From NCBI GenBank assembly GCA_011774835.1, contig JAACAK010000114.1, positions 37,068-101,067 of the forward strand: a DNA stretch of 64,000 bases. Reading direction: 5' to 3'. This document shows positions 56,176 through 64,000 of the stretch, piece after piece (position 1 is the stretch's first letter; each line of letters begins with the position of its first letter). The stretch is from Candidatus Kutchimonas denitrificans (lineage in GTDB: Bacteria; Gemmatimonadota; Gemmatimonadetes; Palauibacterales; KS3-K002). The translations under genes were made by a program, and so were the position numbers. Below the pieces are notes generated by a model that saw only the letters and a program-made list of their open reading frames with translations, did not search any database and was not told the origin of the DNA.

Positions 56176-56915
56176 CAAGCTGTGACTTTGCCGAAACGCC
56201 GCTCGCGGCGCTGGTAGTCGAGGATCGCCTCGAACAGATGCCGGCGCGTGAAATCCGGCCAGAGCACGGGGGTCGTGTAGAGCTCGGTGTACGCCAACTG
56301 CCAGAGCAGGAAGTTCGAGATCCGGTACTCGCCCGACGTCCGGATGAGCAGATCGGGATCCGGCCACGGCTCCGTATACAGCGACCGCGCGAATATCGTC
56401 TCGTCGATCTCCGCCGGCTCCAGGTCGCCCGCCGCTACCTCCTCGGCCAGCCGACGCGCCGCCCGGATGATCTCCGCCCGACTGCCGTACGAGATCGCCA
56501 GCACCAGCTGCAGATTGGCGCCGCCCCGCGTCTTCTCGATGATCATCCCGATCGCCTTGCGCTCCGGCGGGTTCATCCGCTCCACGTCACCGATCACGTG
56601 GACCTCGACACCGTTTTCCACCAGGTCGTCGATCTCGGAGCGGGCATAGCGCTGCAGCAGCGACATCAGAAAGGCGATCTCGGAGCGGGGCCGCTGCCAG
56701 TTCTCCTGCGAGAAGGCGTAAAGCGTCAGGACGTCGACACCCGCCTCGATGCTCCCCTCCACGACCTCGCGCACCGACTTCATCCCCGCGCGATGACCCT
56801 CGCTGCGCGGCAGGTCGTGCTCGCTCGCCCAGCGCCCGTTCCCGTCCATGATGATCGCGACGTGGGCCGGGATCCGGCTCGGACTGCTCTTGATCTGCTG
56901 AAGAAGCTCTGGCAT
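56175..56915 (-). CDS. uppS: Undecaprenyl diphosphate synthase
   Basis: 246 aa. It condenses eight isopentenyl units onto farnesyl diphosphate in cis to make the C55 carrier for peptidoglycan and glycans. The pyrophosphate-binding Asp is in AIIMDGNGRWASEHDLPRSEGHRAGMKSVREVV near residue 25, and RTSGEYRISNFLLWQLAYTELYTTPVLWPDF near residue 200 is the other signature. It precedes cdsA and follows frr as in most bacteria; the 36-bp gap to frr holds nothing recognisable. Confidence 0.97.
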   Translation of the reverse strand: MPELLQQIKSSPSRIPAHVAIIMDGNGRWASEHDLPRSEGHRAGMKSVREVVEGSIEAGVDVLTLYAFSQENWQRPRSEIAFLMSLLQRYARSEIDDLVENGVEVHVIGDVERMNPPERKAIGMIIEKTRGGANLQLVLAISYGSRAEIIRAARRLAEEVAAGDLEPAEIDETIFARSLYTEPWPDPDLLIRTSGEYRISNFLLWQLAYTELYTTPVLWPDFTRRHLFEAILDYQRRERRFGKVTA

Positions 56916-56951
56916 GGATCTCGATGCGGCGTGTGGGGCGAGCGACGGCGC

Positions 56952-57505
56952 TCAGACCTCCATGACCTCTTCCTCTTTCGCCTTCAGCAACGCGTCGATC
57001 TTGCCGGAATACTCGTCGGTCAGCTTCTGCACCTCTTCGAGCAGGCGATGCCCATCGTCCTCGGAGATATCGCCGGACTTCATCTTCTCCTTGATGTCGT
57101 CGTTCGCCGCGCGGCGCGCCGAGCGGATCGAGACCCGACCTTCTTCGGCCATCTTGTGGAGGACCTTGACCAGCTCCTGCCGACGCTCCTCGTTGAGCGG
57201 CGGAATCGGGACGTGGATCACCGACCCGTCGTTGGACGGGTTCAGCCCCAGCTCCGAGCTGCGTATCGCCTTCTCGATGTTGTCCATGATGCTCTTGTCG
57301 TACGGCTGGACGACGAGCAGCCGCGGCTCGGGCGCGCCGATCGTGGCCAGCTGCTCCAGCGGCATGTGGGTCTCGTACGCTTCCACGCGGACGTGTTCGA
57401 GTAGCGCGGGCGACGCCTTGCCGGTACGAACCGAGGCGAACTCGCGACGCATGGCTTCGATCGCCTTTTCCATCCGGCTCTCAGTTTCCTTGATCTCCTT
57501 CGCCT

Positions 57506-57509
<4 letters not shown>
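56952..57509 (-). CDS. frr: Ribosome recycling factor
   Basis: 185 aa from the ATG at 57509, which overlaps the pyrH stop (ATGA). With EF-G it splits post-termination ribosomes. The three-helix bundle domain and four-stranded insertion are recognisable from [105 protein letters not shown] and a typical acid-rich C-terminus. An N-terminal extension that could be read further upstream in frame lies inside pyrH. Confidence 0.97.
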
Positions 57510-58243
<734 letters not shown>

Positions 58244-58840
58244 CTACTCGCCTATCTTGAACCTCGCGAAGCGGCCCACGACGATCTTCTCGCCCAACTT
58301 CGCCTGGGTCTCCGCGATCCTGTCCGACACGCTCTTCTCCGGATCCTTGATGTACTTCTGATCCAGCAGGGTGCGCTCTTCGAAGAACTTCCGCAACCGG
58401 CCCTCGACGATCTTCTCCGCGATGTTGGCCGGCTTCCCTTCTTCCTTCGCCTGGTCCAGGTAGATCTCCCGCTCCTTCGCCACCAGCTCCGCCGGAACGT
58501 CGTCCTTCGACACCGCCAGCGGATCGCTGGCCGCGATCTGCATCGCCAGGTCGCGGGCCAGCTCCTGGAAGTCATCGGTCCGGGCCACGAAGTCGGTCTC
58601 GCAGTTCAGCTCGACCATGACACCGATCTTGCCGGAGTGATGAATATAGGAGGAGATGATCCCCTCGCTCGCCTCCTTGCCGACCCGCTTCTCCGCCGCC
58701 GCCGCGCCCTTCTTGCGCAGCCATGCGACGGCGGCTTCCATATCGCCGTCGGTCTCCTGCAGGGCGCGCTTACAGTCCATCATGCCCGCCCCGGTTCGAT
58801 CCCTAAGCTCCTTGACGATTCCCGCGCTGATCTCAGTCAT
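58244..58840 (-). CDS. tsf: Elongation factor Ts
   Basis: 198 aa from the ATG at 58840. It recycles EF-Tu by nucleotide exchange. The UBA-like N-domain has GIVKELRDRTGAGMMDCKRALQETDGDMEAAVAWLRKKG, and the core has VELNCETDFVARTDDFQELA with the TDFVAR exchange motif. It is the short, one-core-domain type similar to Thermus EF-Ts rather than the 283-aa E. coli form. A terminator hairpin lies between rpsB and this gene, so it may be expressed at a lower level than S2. Confidence 0.96.
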   Translation of the reverse strand: MTEISAGIVKELRDRTGAGMMDCKRALQETDGDMEAAVAWLRKKGAAAAEKRVGKEASEGIISSYIHHSGKIGVMVELNCETDFVARTDDFQELARDLAMQIAASDPLAVSKDDVPAELVAKEREIYLDQAKEEGKPANIAEKIVEGRLRKFFEERTLLDQKYIKDPEKSVSDRIAETQAKLGEKIVVGRFARFKIGE

Positions 58841-58862
58841 GTCGTTTTCTTCTAGCCTCCAC

Positions 58863-58885
58863 AAAAAGGGCCACCGAAGTGGCCC
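58863..58885 (-). terminator. Intrinsic terminator between rpsB and tsf
   Basis: On the minus strand a 7-bp stem GGGCCAC/GTGGCCC closed by a TTCG tetraloop is followed by TTTTT (58867-58863). The stem directly follows the rpsB stop. As the downstream genes need expression, it is probably a partial terminator; a partial attenuator sits at this place in E. coli. Confidence 0.8.
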
Positions 58886-58894
58886 CGCCAGCGT

Positions 58895-59860
58895 CTAGTT
58901 TTCGCTGTCCGATCCGCCAGCGTCATCATCTTCACCTTCATCAGGCCCACCCGGCTCCTCGTCCATCTCCTCCTCGTCTTCGCCCCGGCCCGCGCCGCGA
59001 TGCGCCGCGATGACCTCGGGCTTCGGCCGGCGCCGCTTGCGCGCGCGCCTTCCACCGGCGGCACCCCGCTCCGGCACCGCCACGGCGGTGTCGCTCGAGT
59101 AGGTGAAGACCTCCTCTTCCTCTTCCGACGCCGCCGCCGCCCGCAGCTCGGCCGGGACCTCGGCCACCGCCGCTTCCACCGTGTCGGCCAGCTCCTTGGT
59201 GATCAGCGAGACCGAACGGATCGCGTCGTCGTTCCCGGCGATCGGGACCGTCAGCAGGTCGGGATCGGCGTTCGTGTCGGCGATCGCCACCACCGGAATC
59301 TCCAGCTTGTTCGCCTCGGCGACCGCGATCTCCTCCTTCCGCGCGTCGACCACGAACAGGCAGCCGGGCAGCCGGTTCATGTCTTTGATGCCCGACAGGT
59401 AGCGGTCGAGCTTCTCCCGCTCCCGGTCGAGCAGCAGCCGCTCCTTCTTGGTATAGAACTCGAACGCGCCTTCCTCGGCGCCCCGCTCCAGCTCCTTGAG
59501 GCGCCGGATGTTCCGCTTGATCGTCTGGAAGTTGGTGAGCATGCCGCCCAGCCAGCGTTCCGTCACGTAGAAGGCGCCGCAGCGCTCGGCTTCGGCCCGC
59601 ACGATCCCCTTCAGCTGCGGCTTCGTACAGACGAACAGCACCGACTCGCCGCGGTGAACCATCTCGCGGATCAGCTCCTTCGCCCGCTCGAGCTCGCGCA
59701 GCGTCTTCTTCAGATCGATGATGTAGATGCCGCCGCGCTCCGCGAAGATGTAGCGACGCATCTTCGGGTTCCAACGGCGGGTCTGGTGTCCGAAATGCAC
59801 CCCAGCTTTGAGAAGATCCTGGAGCCCTACCGCCATTTCCGCATCCGTCGTCAGGGTCAC
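58895..59860 (-). CDS. rpsB: Ribosomal protein S2 with a long acidic tail
   Basis: 321 aa from the GTG at 59860, which has AGGAG 4 nt upstream; an ATG eight codons inside (59836) has no ribosome binding site. Family core: LLKAGVHFGHQTRRWNPKMRRYIFAERGGIYIIDLKKTL near residue 15 and the usual RLPGCLFVVDARKEEIAVAEANKLEIPVVAIADTNADPDLLTVPIAGNDDAIRSVSL in the middle. The last ~65 residues exceed normal S2: a basic block RKRRRPKPEVIAAHRGAG is followed by an acidic stretch DEEEMDEEPGGPDEGEDDDAG. S2 joins 30S late and contacts S1. Confidence 0.95.
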   Translation of the reverse strand: MTLTTDAEMAVGLQDLLKAGVHFGHQTRRWNPKMRRYIFAERGGIYIIDLKKTLRELERAKELIREMVHRGESVLFVCTKPQLKGIVRAEAERCGAFYVTERWLGGMLTNFQTIKRNIRRLKELERGAEEGAFEFYTKKERLLLDREREKLDRYLSGIKDMNRLPGCLFVVDARKEEIAVAEANKLEIPVVAIADTNADPDLLTVPIAGNDDAIRSVSLITKELADTVEAAVAEVPAELRAAAASEEEEEVFTYSSDTAVAVPERGAAGGRRARKRRRPKPEVIAAHRGAGRGEDEEEMDEEPGGPDEGEDDDAGGSDSEN

Positions 59861-59867
59861 GCTGCTC

Positions 59868-60275
59868 CTACCGCTTGCTGAACTGGAAGCGCTTCCGCGC
59901 CTTCGGCCGACCGTACTTCTTCCGCTCCACACGGCGCGGGTCGCGCGTCAACAGTCCGTCGCGCCGCAGGGCCGTGCGCCGGTCCTCGTCCTCGGTCAGC
60001 AGGGCCCGCGCCAGGCCCAGCTGGATCGCCCCCGCCTGACCGGTCAGACCGCCGCCCTGGACGTTGACCTGGACGTCGTACTCGCCCAGCGTCTCGGTCG
60101 TCTGGAGCGGCTTCTCGACCAGCGCCTGATACGAGGGACGGGGGAAGTAATCGGCCAGCGGGCGGCCGTTGATCGACCACTCGCCTTTGCCGCGCCTCAC
60201 GTATACACGGGCCACCGAGGTCTTGCGTCGACCCACGGCGTGAAAGGTTCCGTCGTCCAGTGTCTTGCCTGCCAT
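59868..60275 (-). CDS. rpsI: Ribosomal protein S9
   Basis: 135 aa. It contributes its C-terminal tail to the P-site tRNA in the 30S subunit. Family motifs are HAVGRRKTSVARVYVRRGKGEWSINGRPL, VQVNVQGGGLTGQAGAIQLGLARALL and RDPRRVERKKYGRPKARKRFQFSKR; the final Lys-Arg is the conserved end that touches tRNA. It follows rplM by 31 bp; its stop region contains the ribosome binding site of rpsB. Confidence 0.97.
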   Translation of the reverse strand: MAGKTLDDGTFHAVGRRKTSVARVYVRRGKGEWSINGRPLADYFPRPSYQALVEKPLQTTETLGEYDVQVNVQGGGLTGQAGAIQLGLARALLTEDEDRRTALRRDGLLTRDPRRVERKKYGRPKARKRFQFSKR

Positions 60276-60306
60276 TTCCCTCGTCAGGTTCAGGGTTCGA
60301 CCGACG

Positions 60307-60765
60307 TCAGCTCTTCACCTCGAGCGGCTCGGTCTGGAGTCCCTTGTGCGGGTGCTCGGGTCCGGCGTAGACCCGCAGCTTCTTCAGCATCTGCCGGCCC
60401 AGCGTCGTCTTCGGCAACATACCCTGGACCGCCCGCTTGATGATCCACTCCGGCTTCCGCTCCTGCATCTGCTTGAAGGGGATCAGCTTGGCGCCGCCGA
60501 CGTAGCCGCTGTGTCGGAAATAGGCTTTCTGCTCCGGCTTCCGACCCGTCAGCCGGACCTTTTCGGCATTGACCACGATCACGCCGTCGCCGCAGTCGAC
60601 GTGCGGCGTGTAGGTCGGCTTGTGCTTGCCGCGCAGCACGTGGGCCACCCGGGCGGCCAGCCGGCCCAAGACGACGCCGTCGGCGTCGACGTGGTACCAG
60701 GCCCGCTCGACATCGGACGGCTTGGCGACGATCGTCTTCTGGTTCTGGGTCCGTAACTCGGCCAT
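60307..60765 (-). CDS. rplM: Ribosomal protein L13
   Basis: 152 aa. It is an early-assembly protein of the 50S subunit. Typical segments are [95 protein letters not shown] and the usual C-terminus. It heads a long operon with rpsI-rpsB-tsf-pyrH-frr-uppS-cdsA-dxr-rseP. A strong promoter and a leader hairpin precede it. Confidence 0.97.
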   Translation of the reverse strand: MAELRTQNQKTIVAKPSDVERAWYHVDADGVVLGRLAARVAHVLRGKHKPTYTPHVDCGDGVIVVNAEKVRLTGRKPEQKAYFRHSGYVGGAKLIPFKQMQERKPEWIIKRAVQGMLPKTTLGRQMLKKLRVYAGPEHPHKGLQTEPLEVKS

Positions 60766-60788
60766 CTGTTTGGTTTCAGGCTGTACCG

Positions 60789-60816
60789 GGCCCGCGGGCG
60801 CTGGCCGTTGCGGGCC
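60789..60816 (-). promoter_or_regulatory. Leader hairpin before rplM
   Basis: A 7-bp G+C stem GGCCCGC/GCGGGCC (60789-60795 with 60810-60816) with a 14-nt loop lies in the 5' leader 23 nt before the start. L13-operon leaders carry autoregulatory structures in some phyla. No consensus could be compared here. Confidence 0.4.
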
Positions 60817-60845
60817 TGTCTTCTCACGTTCTGGGACAGCGGGGA

Positions 60846-60874
60846 AGGATATCCGGGGGCCTCAGTGATGTCAA
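60846..60874 (-). promoter_or_regulatory. Strong promoter of the rplM-rpsI-rpsB operon
   Basis: TTGACA (60874-60869), 17-bp spacer, TATCCT (60851-60846) on the minus strand give a near-consensus sigma-70-type promoter with a leader of about 75 nt. It lies just after the sigma factor gene. Confidence 0.7.
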
Positions 60875-60898
60875 GGAAGAATGCGGTGAAGTCGGGGC

Positions 60899-61819
60899 TC
60901 AGCCGCCGAGGAAACTCTCCAGCGAGCGGGCACGAGAGACGTGCCGGAGCCGGGCCAGCGCCCGCTCCTTGATCTGGCGGACCCGCTCCCGGGTGACGCC
61001 GAGCTGCTGGCCGATCTCCTCGAGGGTCATCGCCTCCTCGCCGTCGAGCCCGTAGTAGAGCCGTAAGATCTTGGCCTCGCGGGGCTTGAGCGTCGAGAGC
61101 GCCGCCTCGACGTTGTTCTTGAGCGCCTTGTCGAACGCCTCCTGCTCCGGGCCCGTCTTCTCGTCCGGCAGGTAGTCGAGCAGCTTGTTGTCCTCGCCCG
61201 GGACCAGCGGCGCGTCCAGCGACAGGTGGGCCATGGCGATCGACATCGTCTTGTAGAGCTCGTCGGGCTCCACCTCGAGCCCCTCCGCCAGCTCGCCGAC
61301 GGTGGGCTCGCGGCCCAACTCCTGGACCAGCGCGCTCGAGCGCTTGCCGATCCGGTGGAGCTCGCCCGCCCGGTTCAGCGGCACTCGGACGATGCGCGAC
61401 TGTTCGGCCAGAGCCTGGAGGATGGCCTGGCGGATCCACCAGACGGCGTAGCTGATGAACTTGACGCCCCGGGTCTCGTCGAACTTCTCCGCCGCCCGGA
61501 TCAGCCCCAGGTTCCCCTCGTTGATCAGGTCGGCCAGCGCGACGCCCTGGTTCTGGTATTTCTTGGCGATGGAGACGACGAAACGGAGGTTGGAGTTGAC
61601 CAGCTTCTCCAGTGCCGTCCGGTCGCCGCGCCGGATCTTGCGGGCGAGGACGGCTTCCTCGTCACGATCGATGAGCGGATAAGCGCTGATCTCCCGCAGG
61701 TACTGATCGAGAGAGCCCGCCGGTGCGGTCGCGCGATGCGTTGGGGCAAAGGCTCCCAAGAAACGCTCCCGCTCTCCGGCCTGGCTGTCAGTCGTGTGGG
61801 ATTTCCCTTCTCGACTCAA
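60899..61819 (-). CDS. rpoD: Primary-type RNA polymerase sigma factor (RpoD-like, short form)
   Basis: 306 aa from a TTG whose upstream GAGG site is 8 nt away. Regions: 1.2 (SLDQYLREISAYPLIDRDEEAVLARKI), 2 (LVNSNLRFVVSIAKKYQNQGVALADLINEGNLGLIRAAEKFDETRGVKFISYAVWWIRQAI), 3 (RVPLNRAGELHRI and the PTVGELAEGLEVE segment), and 4.2 (TLEEIGQQLGVTRERVRQIKERALARLR). No region 1.1 or long non-conserved region exists, as in the short primary sigma factors of Bacteroidota and relatives; it could also be a group 2 factor. Region 2.4 Gln/Thr-type residues fit TANNNT recognition. Confidence 0.92.
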   Translation of the reverse strand: MSREGKSHTTDSQAGERERFLGAFAPTHRATAPAGSLDQYLREISAYPLIDRDEEAVLARKIRRGDRTALEKLVNSNLRFVVSIAKKYQNQGVALADLINEGNLGLIRAAEKFDETRGVKFISYAVWWIRQAILQALAEQSRIVRVPLNRAGELHRIGKRSSALVQELGREPTVGELAEGLEVEPDELYKTMSIAMAHLSLDAPLVPGEDNKLLDYLPDEKTGPEQEAFDKALKNNVEAALSTLKPREAKILRLYYGLDGEEAMTLEEIGQQLGVTRERVRQIKERALARLRHVSRARSLESFLGG

Positions 61820-61851
61820 ACGCGAAACCTCGCAGTCGGTCCAGGACTCAT
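61816..61851 (-). other. Possible 11-codon upstream ORF coupled to the sigma factor start
   Basis: An ATG at 61851 opens an 11-residue frame (MSPGPTARFRV) whose TGA stop (61818-61816) overlaps the TTG start codon of the sigma factor at 61819. The ATG has no clear Shine-Dalgarno sequence. It could serve as a translational coupling or leader element, or be chance. Confidence 0.3.
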
Positions 61852-61973
61852 TTAGTTAGTGGTGACTTTGGCAAGGGGCACTTCGATCAAGCGGCGCCAC
61901 CTGGTTCGACCGAAACGATTCCACAACTACATCGATACTGGCCAGCGATGCGGTCCGGCGCAAGGCGTCGGGT

Positions 61974-62738
61974 CTATTCCACTCTATTGCCGACGCGATC
62001 CCACCTGACCTCGGTCAGCCACGGCAACGGCCGTAGCTTGCTGCGATCGAACGAGTAATAGATGATGAGCGGTCGCCCTTTGATCAGCGATCGATCGACG
62101 AACCCCCAGTAGCGGGAATCCTGGGAGTTGTCGCGGTTGTCACCCATCACGAAGTATCTGTCGGGGGGAACGATGATTGGGCCCCAGTCGTCGCGGGTCG
62201 GGCGGTAGCCGTTGCGACGCGCCTTTTCCGGCAGGAAATCCCGTTGCCATTCGAACGAAGGATCGTAATAGTCGCCGTTCGGCTGGGTGTGCTGCACGTA
62301 CGATTCCACCTGTATGTTGCTGTTCACGTACAGCTCGCCGTTCCGCATCTCGACGGTGTCGCCCGGCAGGCCGACCACGCGCTTGACGTAGTTCTTCGAC
62401 CGGTCGAGCGGATACTCGAACACGATCACATCGCCGCGCTCGGGCGTATCGAACGCGGGTAGCCGGATACCGGTGAACGGCACCTGGGCTCCGTATACCG
62501 CTTTGTTCACGAGCAGGAAGTCGCCGACCAGCAGCGTGTCTTCCATCGAGCCGGTCGGGATCTTGAAGGCCTCGACGACGAAGGTGCGGATGATCAGGAA
62601 GAGGAGGATCGCGACCGAGATCGACTTGACCCACTCCCACAGCCAGCGTCCCGTATTCTGCGTCTGCGCACGCCGCCGCGGTCGTGGTTCCGCCGCGTCT
62701 TTTCCACTCTGCTTCATCTGATCACGCCTCTTGGCCAT
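61974..62738 (-). CDS. lepB: Signal peptidase I
   Basis: 254 aa. It cleaves signal peptides of exported proteins at the membrane. One transmembrane helix (about residues 36-55) follows a basic N-terminus. The catalytic Ser64 is in GSMEDTLLVGDF and Lys119 in NYVKRVVGLPGD; the remaining boxes are FVMGDNRDNSQDSRYWGFV near residue 200. A large insert (about residues 125-190, with DDWGPIIVPPDR) is longer than in E. coli-type minimal domains but usual in this architecture. The sigma factor gene is 154 bp downstream. Confidence 0.96.
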   Translation of the reverse strand: MAKRRDQMKQSGKDAAEPRPRRRAQTQNTGRWLWEWVKSISVAILLFLIIRTFVVEAFKIPTGSMEDTLLVGDFLLVNKAVYGAQVPFTGIRLPAFDTPERGDVIVFEYPLDRSKNYVKRVVGLPGDTVEMRNGELYVNSNIQVESYVQHTQPNGDYYDPSFEWQRDFLPEKARRNGYRPTRDDWGPIIVPPDRYFVMGDNRDNSQDSRYWGFVDRSLIKGRPLIIYYSFDRSKLRPLPWLTEVRWDRVGNRVE

Positions 62739-62762
62739 CGCCCTCTACCGCCTCATCGATGC

Positions 62763-62777
62763 GCGAGGTGACCTCGC
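62763..62777. promoter_or_regulatory. Perfect short palindrome upstream of lepB
   Basis: GCGAGGTGACCTCGC has 7-bp arms around one central base, 25 bp before the lepB start. The 239-bp gap upstream of lepB holds no confident promoter, and this could be an operator or a small hairpin; no function is shown. Confidence 0.3.
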
Positions 62778-62977
62778 CATGCCTCTACTACCAAATAACG
62801 CCCCCCAGGGTCCACAAAGTTTCATGGCCGGCGGTAAAGTCCCGCGCCGCCCCGGTCGAGCCGAACGTTGGCAGACGATCCAAGCAATCGATTCCGCGGC
62901 CCTCGTCAAGGTCCAGCGCCGCCGCCGGCCGTCGCCGGTGAACTTAGCACCCCGCGGCCTGGATGCCAAAATCCGCA

Positions 62978-63643
62978 TCAGCGATCCCGCGGCCCCCCGC
63001 GCAACACGACCGCCCCCTCGCGTACGCCGATGTCGGTGACGAACGGCGGCAGCTCGAACGAGACGGCGTTCGCCGGCAAGTCGGCGTCGACGCCCCCCTT
63101 CAGCTCGGTCAACAGGTCGTCGCGCCAAGCATCCGGCAGGGGCAGTGCGCCGATCTGCACCGTCTCTATGTAATAGACGCCCCGGCCCAACTCGAGACCG
63201 TCCAGCCGGCCGGCCGCCGAGACCTCCGCCGTGTCGGGCAGGAAGTTGGCCGCGGTACCCAACCGGTCACGCGGCAGCGCGGCGGTGGCCACCCGGCCGG
63301 CCAGCTCGAGCTCTTCCGCCTTGACCGACGCGCGGACATCCGAGATGAACGAAGGGAAGAACCCCCGCAGGCGATGGTGTATCCATGCGGTGAGCTCGTC
63401 CGAGCCCAGGGTGATCTCGCGCGCCGCGCCCTGACCCAGCGCGATCACCTTCTCGTCGACGCGACGCGCCAGGTCGGCGCCTATCGACTCCGCCAGCTCC
63501 ACCGTGTCCGGTTGGGCGTCGAACACCCGGGAGGACGCCGACCGTGCGAACTCTTCGATTTCGTCCCGGGCGAACCAGCCCGCGACGAGCGCCGCTACGA
63601 CCAGCACGGCGCAACCGACCATCGACGCGCAGCCGCGTATCAT
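62978..63643 (-). CDS. Membrane-anchored protein of unknown function
   Basis: 221 aa from the ATG at 63643 with GAGGTGGTGG upstream (a GTG three codons upstream is possible). A single N-terminal transmembrane helix (VGCAVLVVAALVAGWFA, about residues 8-26) carries a periplasmic part of about 190 residues with no Cys. The domain has RRVDEKVIALGQGAAREITLG, WIHHRLRGFFPSFISDVRASV and VYYIETVQIGALPLPDAW. No family is recognised. It lies 12 bp after thpR and is probably in that transcript. Confidence 0.7.
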   Translation of the reverse strand: MIRGCASMVGCAVLVVAALVAGWFARDEIEEFARSASSRVFDAQPDTVELAESIGADLARRVDEKVIALGQGAAREITLGSDELTAWIHHRLRGFFPSFISDVRASVKAEELELAGRVATAALPRDRLGTAANFLPDTAEVSAAGRLDGLELGRGVYYIETVQIGALPLPDAWRDDLLTELKGGVDADLPANAVSFELPPFVTDIGVREGAVVLRGGPRDR

Positions 63644-63655
63644 CCCCACCACCTC

Positions 63656-64000
63656 TCAGTCTTCCAGGCCCGCGCTGTCCAGCACCTCGTAGATCGCGCC
63701 CTTCGGCGTGAGTCGGCTCTGCATCGTCTCCACCGCCCGGACGCGGAACGTGTCGGAGTAGTTGGATCGCTCCGACAGCGCCTCCGCCAGCCCACGATAC
63801 TCGGCCGGCTTCGCCCGCTTCCGGCCTCGACCGATGGTCAGGTGCGGATGGAAGGGCCGTGTCTCCCGGGGAAAGCCGATCGATTCCAGCTCCGCTTCCA
63901 CCCGTTCGTGCACCGTGCGCAGCGCATCATCCGCCTCGATACCCGCCCAGACCACGCTCGGGCGCTTGGGCGACGGAAACGCCCCGAACCCGCGCACGGT
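63656..64000 (-). CDS. thpR: RNA 2',3'-cyclic phosphodiesterase / 2'-5' RNA ligase family, C-terminal part (5' end outside window)
   Basis: About 115 codons are visible and the frame continues past the right edge. The second HxT motif HPHLTIGR lies near the middle; the first HxT should lie outside the window. VVWAGIEADDALRTVHERVEAELESIGFP and the final RLTPKGAIYEVLDSA are typical for LigT/ThpR. Members hydrolyse 2',3'-cyclic phosphates or ligate tRNA halves with 2'-5' bonds; the biological target is uncertain. Confidence 0.85.
   Translation of the reverse strand, partial: TVRGFGAFPSPKRPSVVWAGIEADDALRTVHERVEAELESIGFPRETRPFHPHLTIGRGRKRAKPAEYRGLAEALSERSNYSDTFRVRAVETMQSRLTPKGAIYEVLDSAGLED

Noticed and set aside
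61852..61973. Possible tRNA or promoter upstream of the sigma factor
   Set aside because: GGTTCGA-like text is present but acceptor, D and anticodon stems do not pair; -35/-10 candidates have wrong spacing.
62739..62977. Promoter for lepB in the 239-bp gap
   Set aside because: AACTTT-17-TTATTT and a Bacteroidota-type TTTG box were considered; matches to either consensus are too poor. Nothing else but a short palindrome was seen.

Overview
The window is about 64 kb of GC-rich bacterial chromosome, packed with short-spaced and overlapping genes. No phage, integrase, transposase, CRISPR array, rRNA or tRNA was seen. The gene content and order point to a Gram-negative, rod-forming, didermic bacterium. 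Evidence includes a TonB-dependent receptor, lipoproteins, RseP, mreBCD-PBP2-RodA, the rimP-nusA-infB-rbfA-truB-ribF-rpsO-pnp block and the rplM-rpsI-rpsB-tsf-pyrH-frr-uppS-cdsA-dxr-rseP block. The very short primary-type sigma factor, DUF4296-like lipoprotein, archaeal/eukaryal-type ProRS, NTP_transf_4 protein and GatCAB suggest Gemmatimonadota or a relative. That placement is an inference from gene content, not a measured phylogeny.

Layout. 1-6.8 kb (+): the end of a TonB-dependent receptor, two beta-propeller proteins (PD40 and NHL), an OPT-family transporter and a small coupled lipoprotein. 6.9-15.3 kb (-): nif3-like gene, guaA, proS, two small unknown envelope genes, hisS, folC, accD. 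15.4-20.9 kb (-): the cell-shape operon mreB-mreC-mreD-mrdA-rodA, in which mreC seems to start at CTG. 21.1-26.1 kb (-): ald, an M16 peptidase, pnp, rpsO. 26.2-34.0 kb (-): ribF, truB, rbfA, ylxP-like, infB, ylxQ-like, nusA, rimP, headed by a promoter and a structured leader with a terminator hairpin. 34.1-36.1 kb (-): pgeF and murA; MurA has Asp at the usual fosfomycin-target Cys. 36.4-40.3 kb (+): an EIIA-like protein, a PII-like protein, a cation/proton antiporter, two small envelope proteins and a zinc-dependent phospholipase C-like protein. This is the most system-like accessory cluster in the window. 40.3-49.3 kb (-): gatB, gatA, gatC, a UvrD/PcrA helicase, an orphan histidine kinase, serS and a lipoprotein. 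49.4-53.0 kb (+): a roadblock protein, mannose-1-phosphate guanylyltransferase, a GlmU-like nucleotidyltransferase and an MBL-fold hydrolase. 53.1-60.8 kb (-): the S2/EF-Ts/lipid/isoprenoid operon. 60.9-64 kb (-): a sigma factor, signal peptidase I, an unknown membrane protein and a partial RNA 2',3'-cyclic phosphodiesterase.

The intergenic DNA is more informative than usual. Two families of interspersed elements are each present twice: an 88-bp G-rich element and a palindrome of about 110 bp. A related AT-rich element appears as a half copy and as a palindrome, and there is a further single palindrome. Several sigma-70-like promoters (TTGACA-like -35, 17-bp spacer) can be read by eye. At folC, murA and one lipoprotein gene the -10 box lies only 8-12 nt before the start codon with no Shine-Dalgarno sequence, suggesting leaderless or near-leaderless transcripts. 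Stem-loops sit in front of rimP, rpsO and rplM and between rpsO/pnp and rpsB/tsf. All functions are assigned by reading motifs, and no database search was run.
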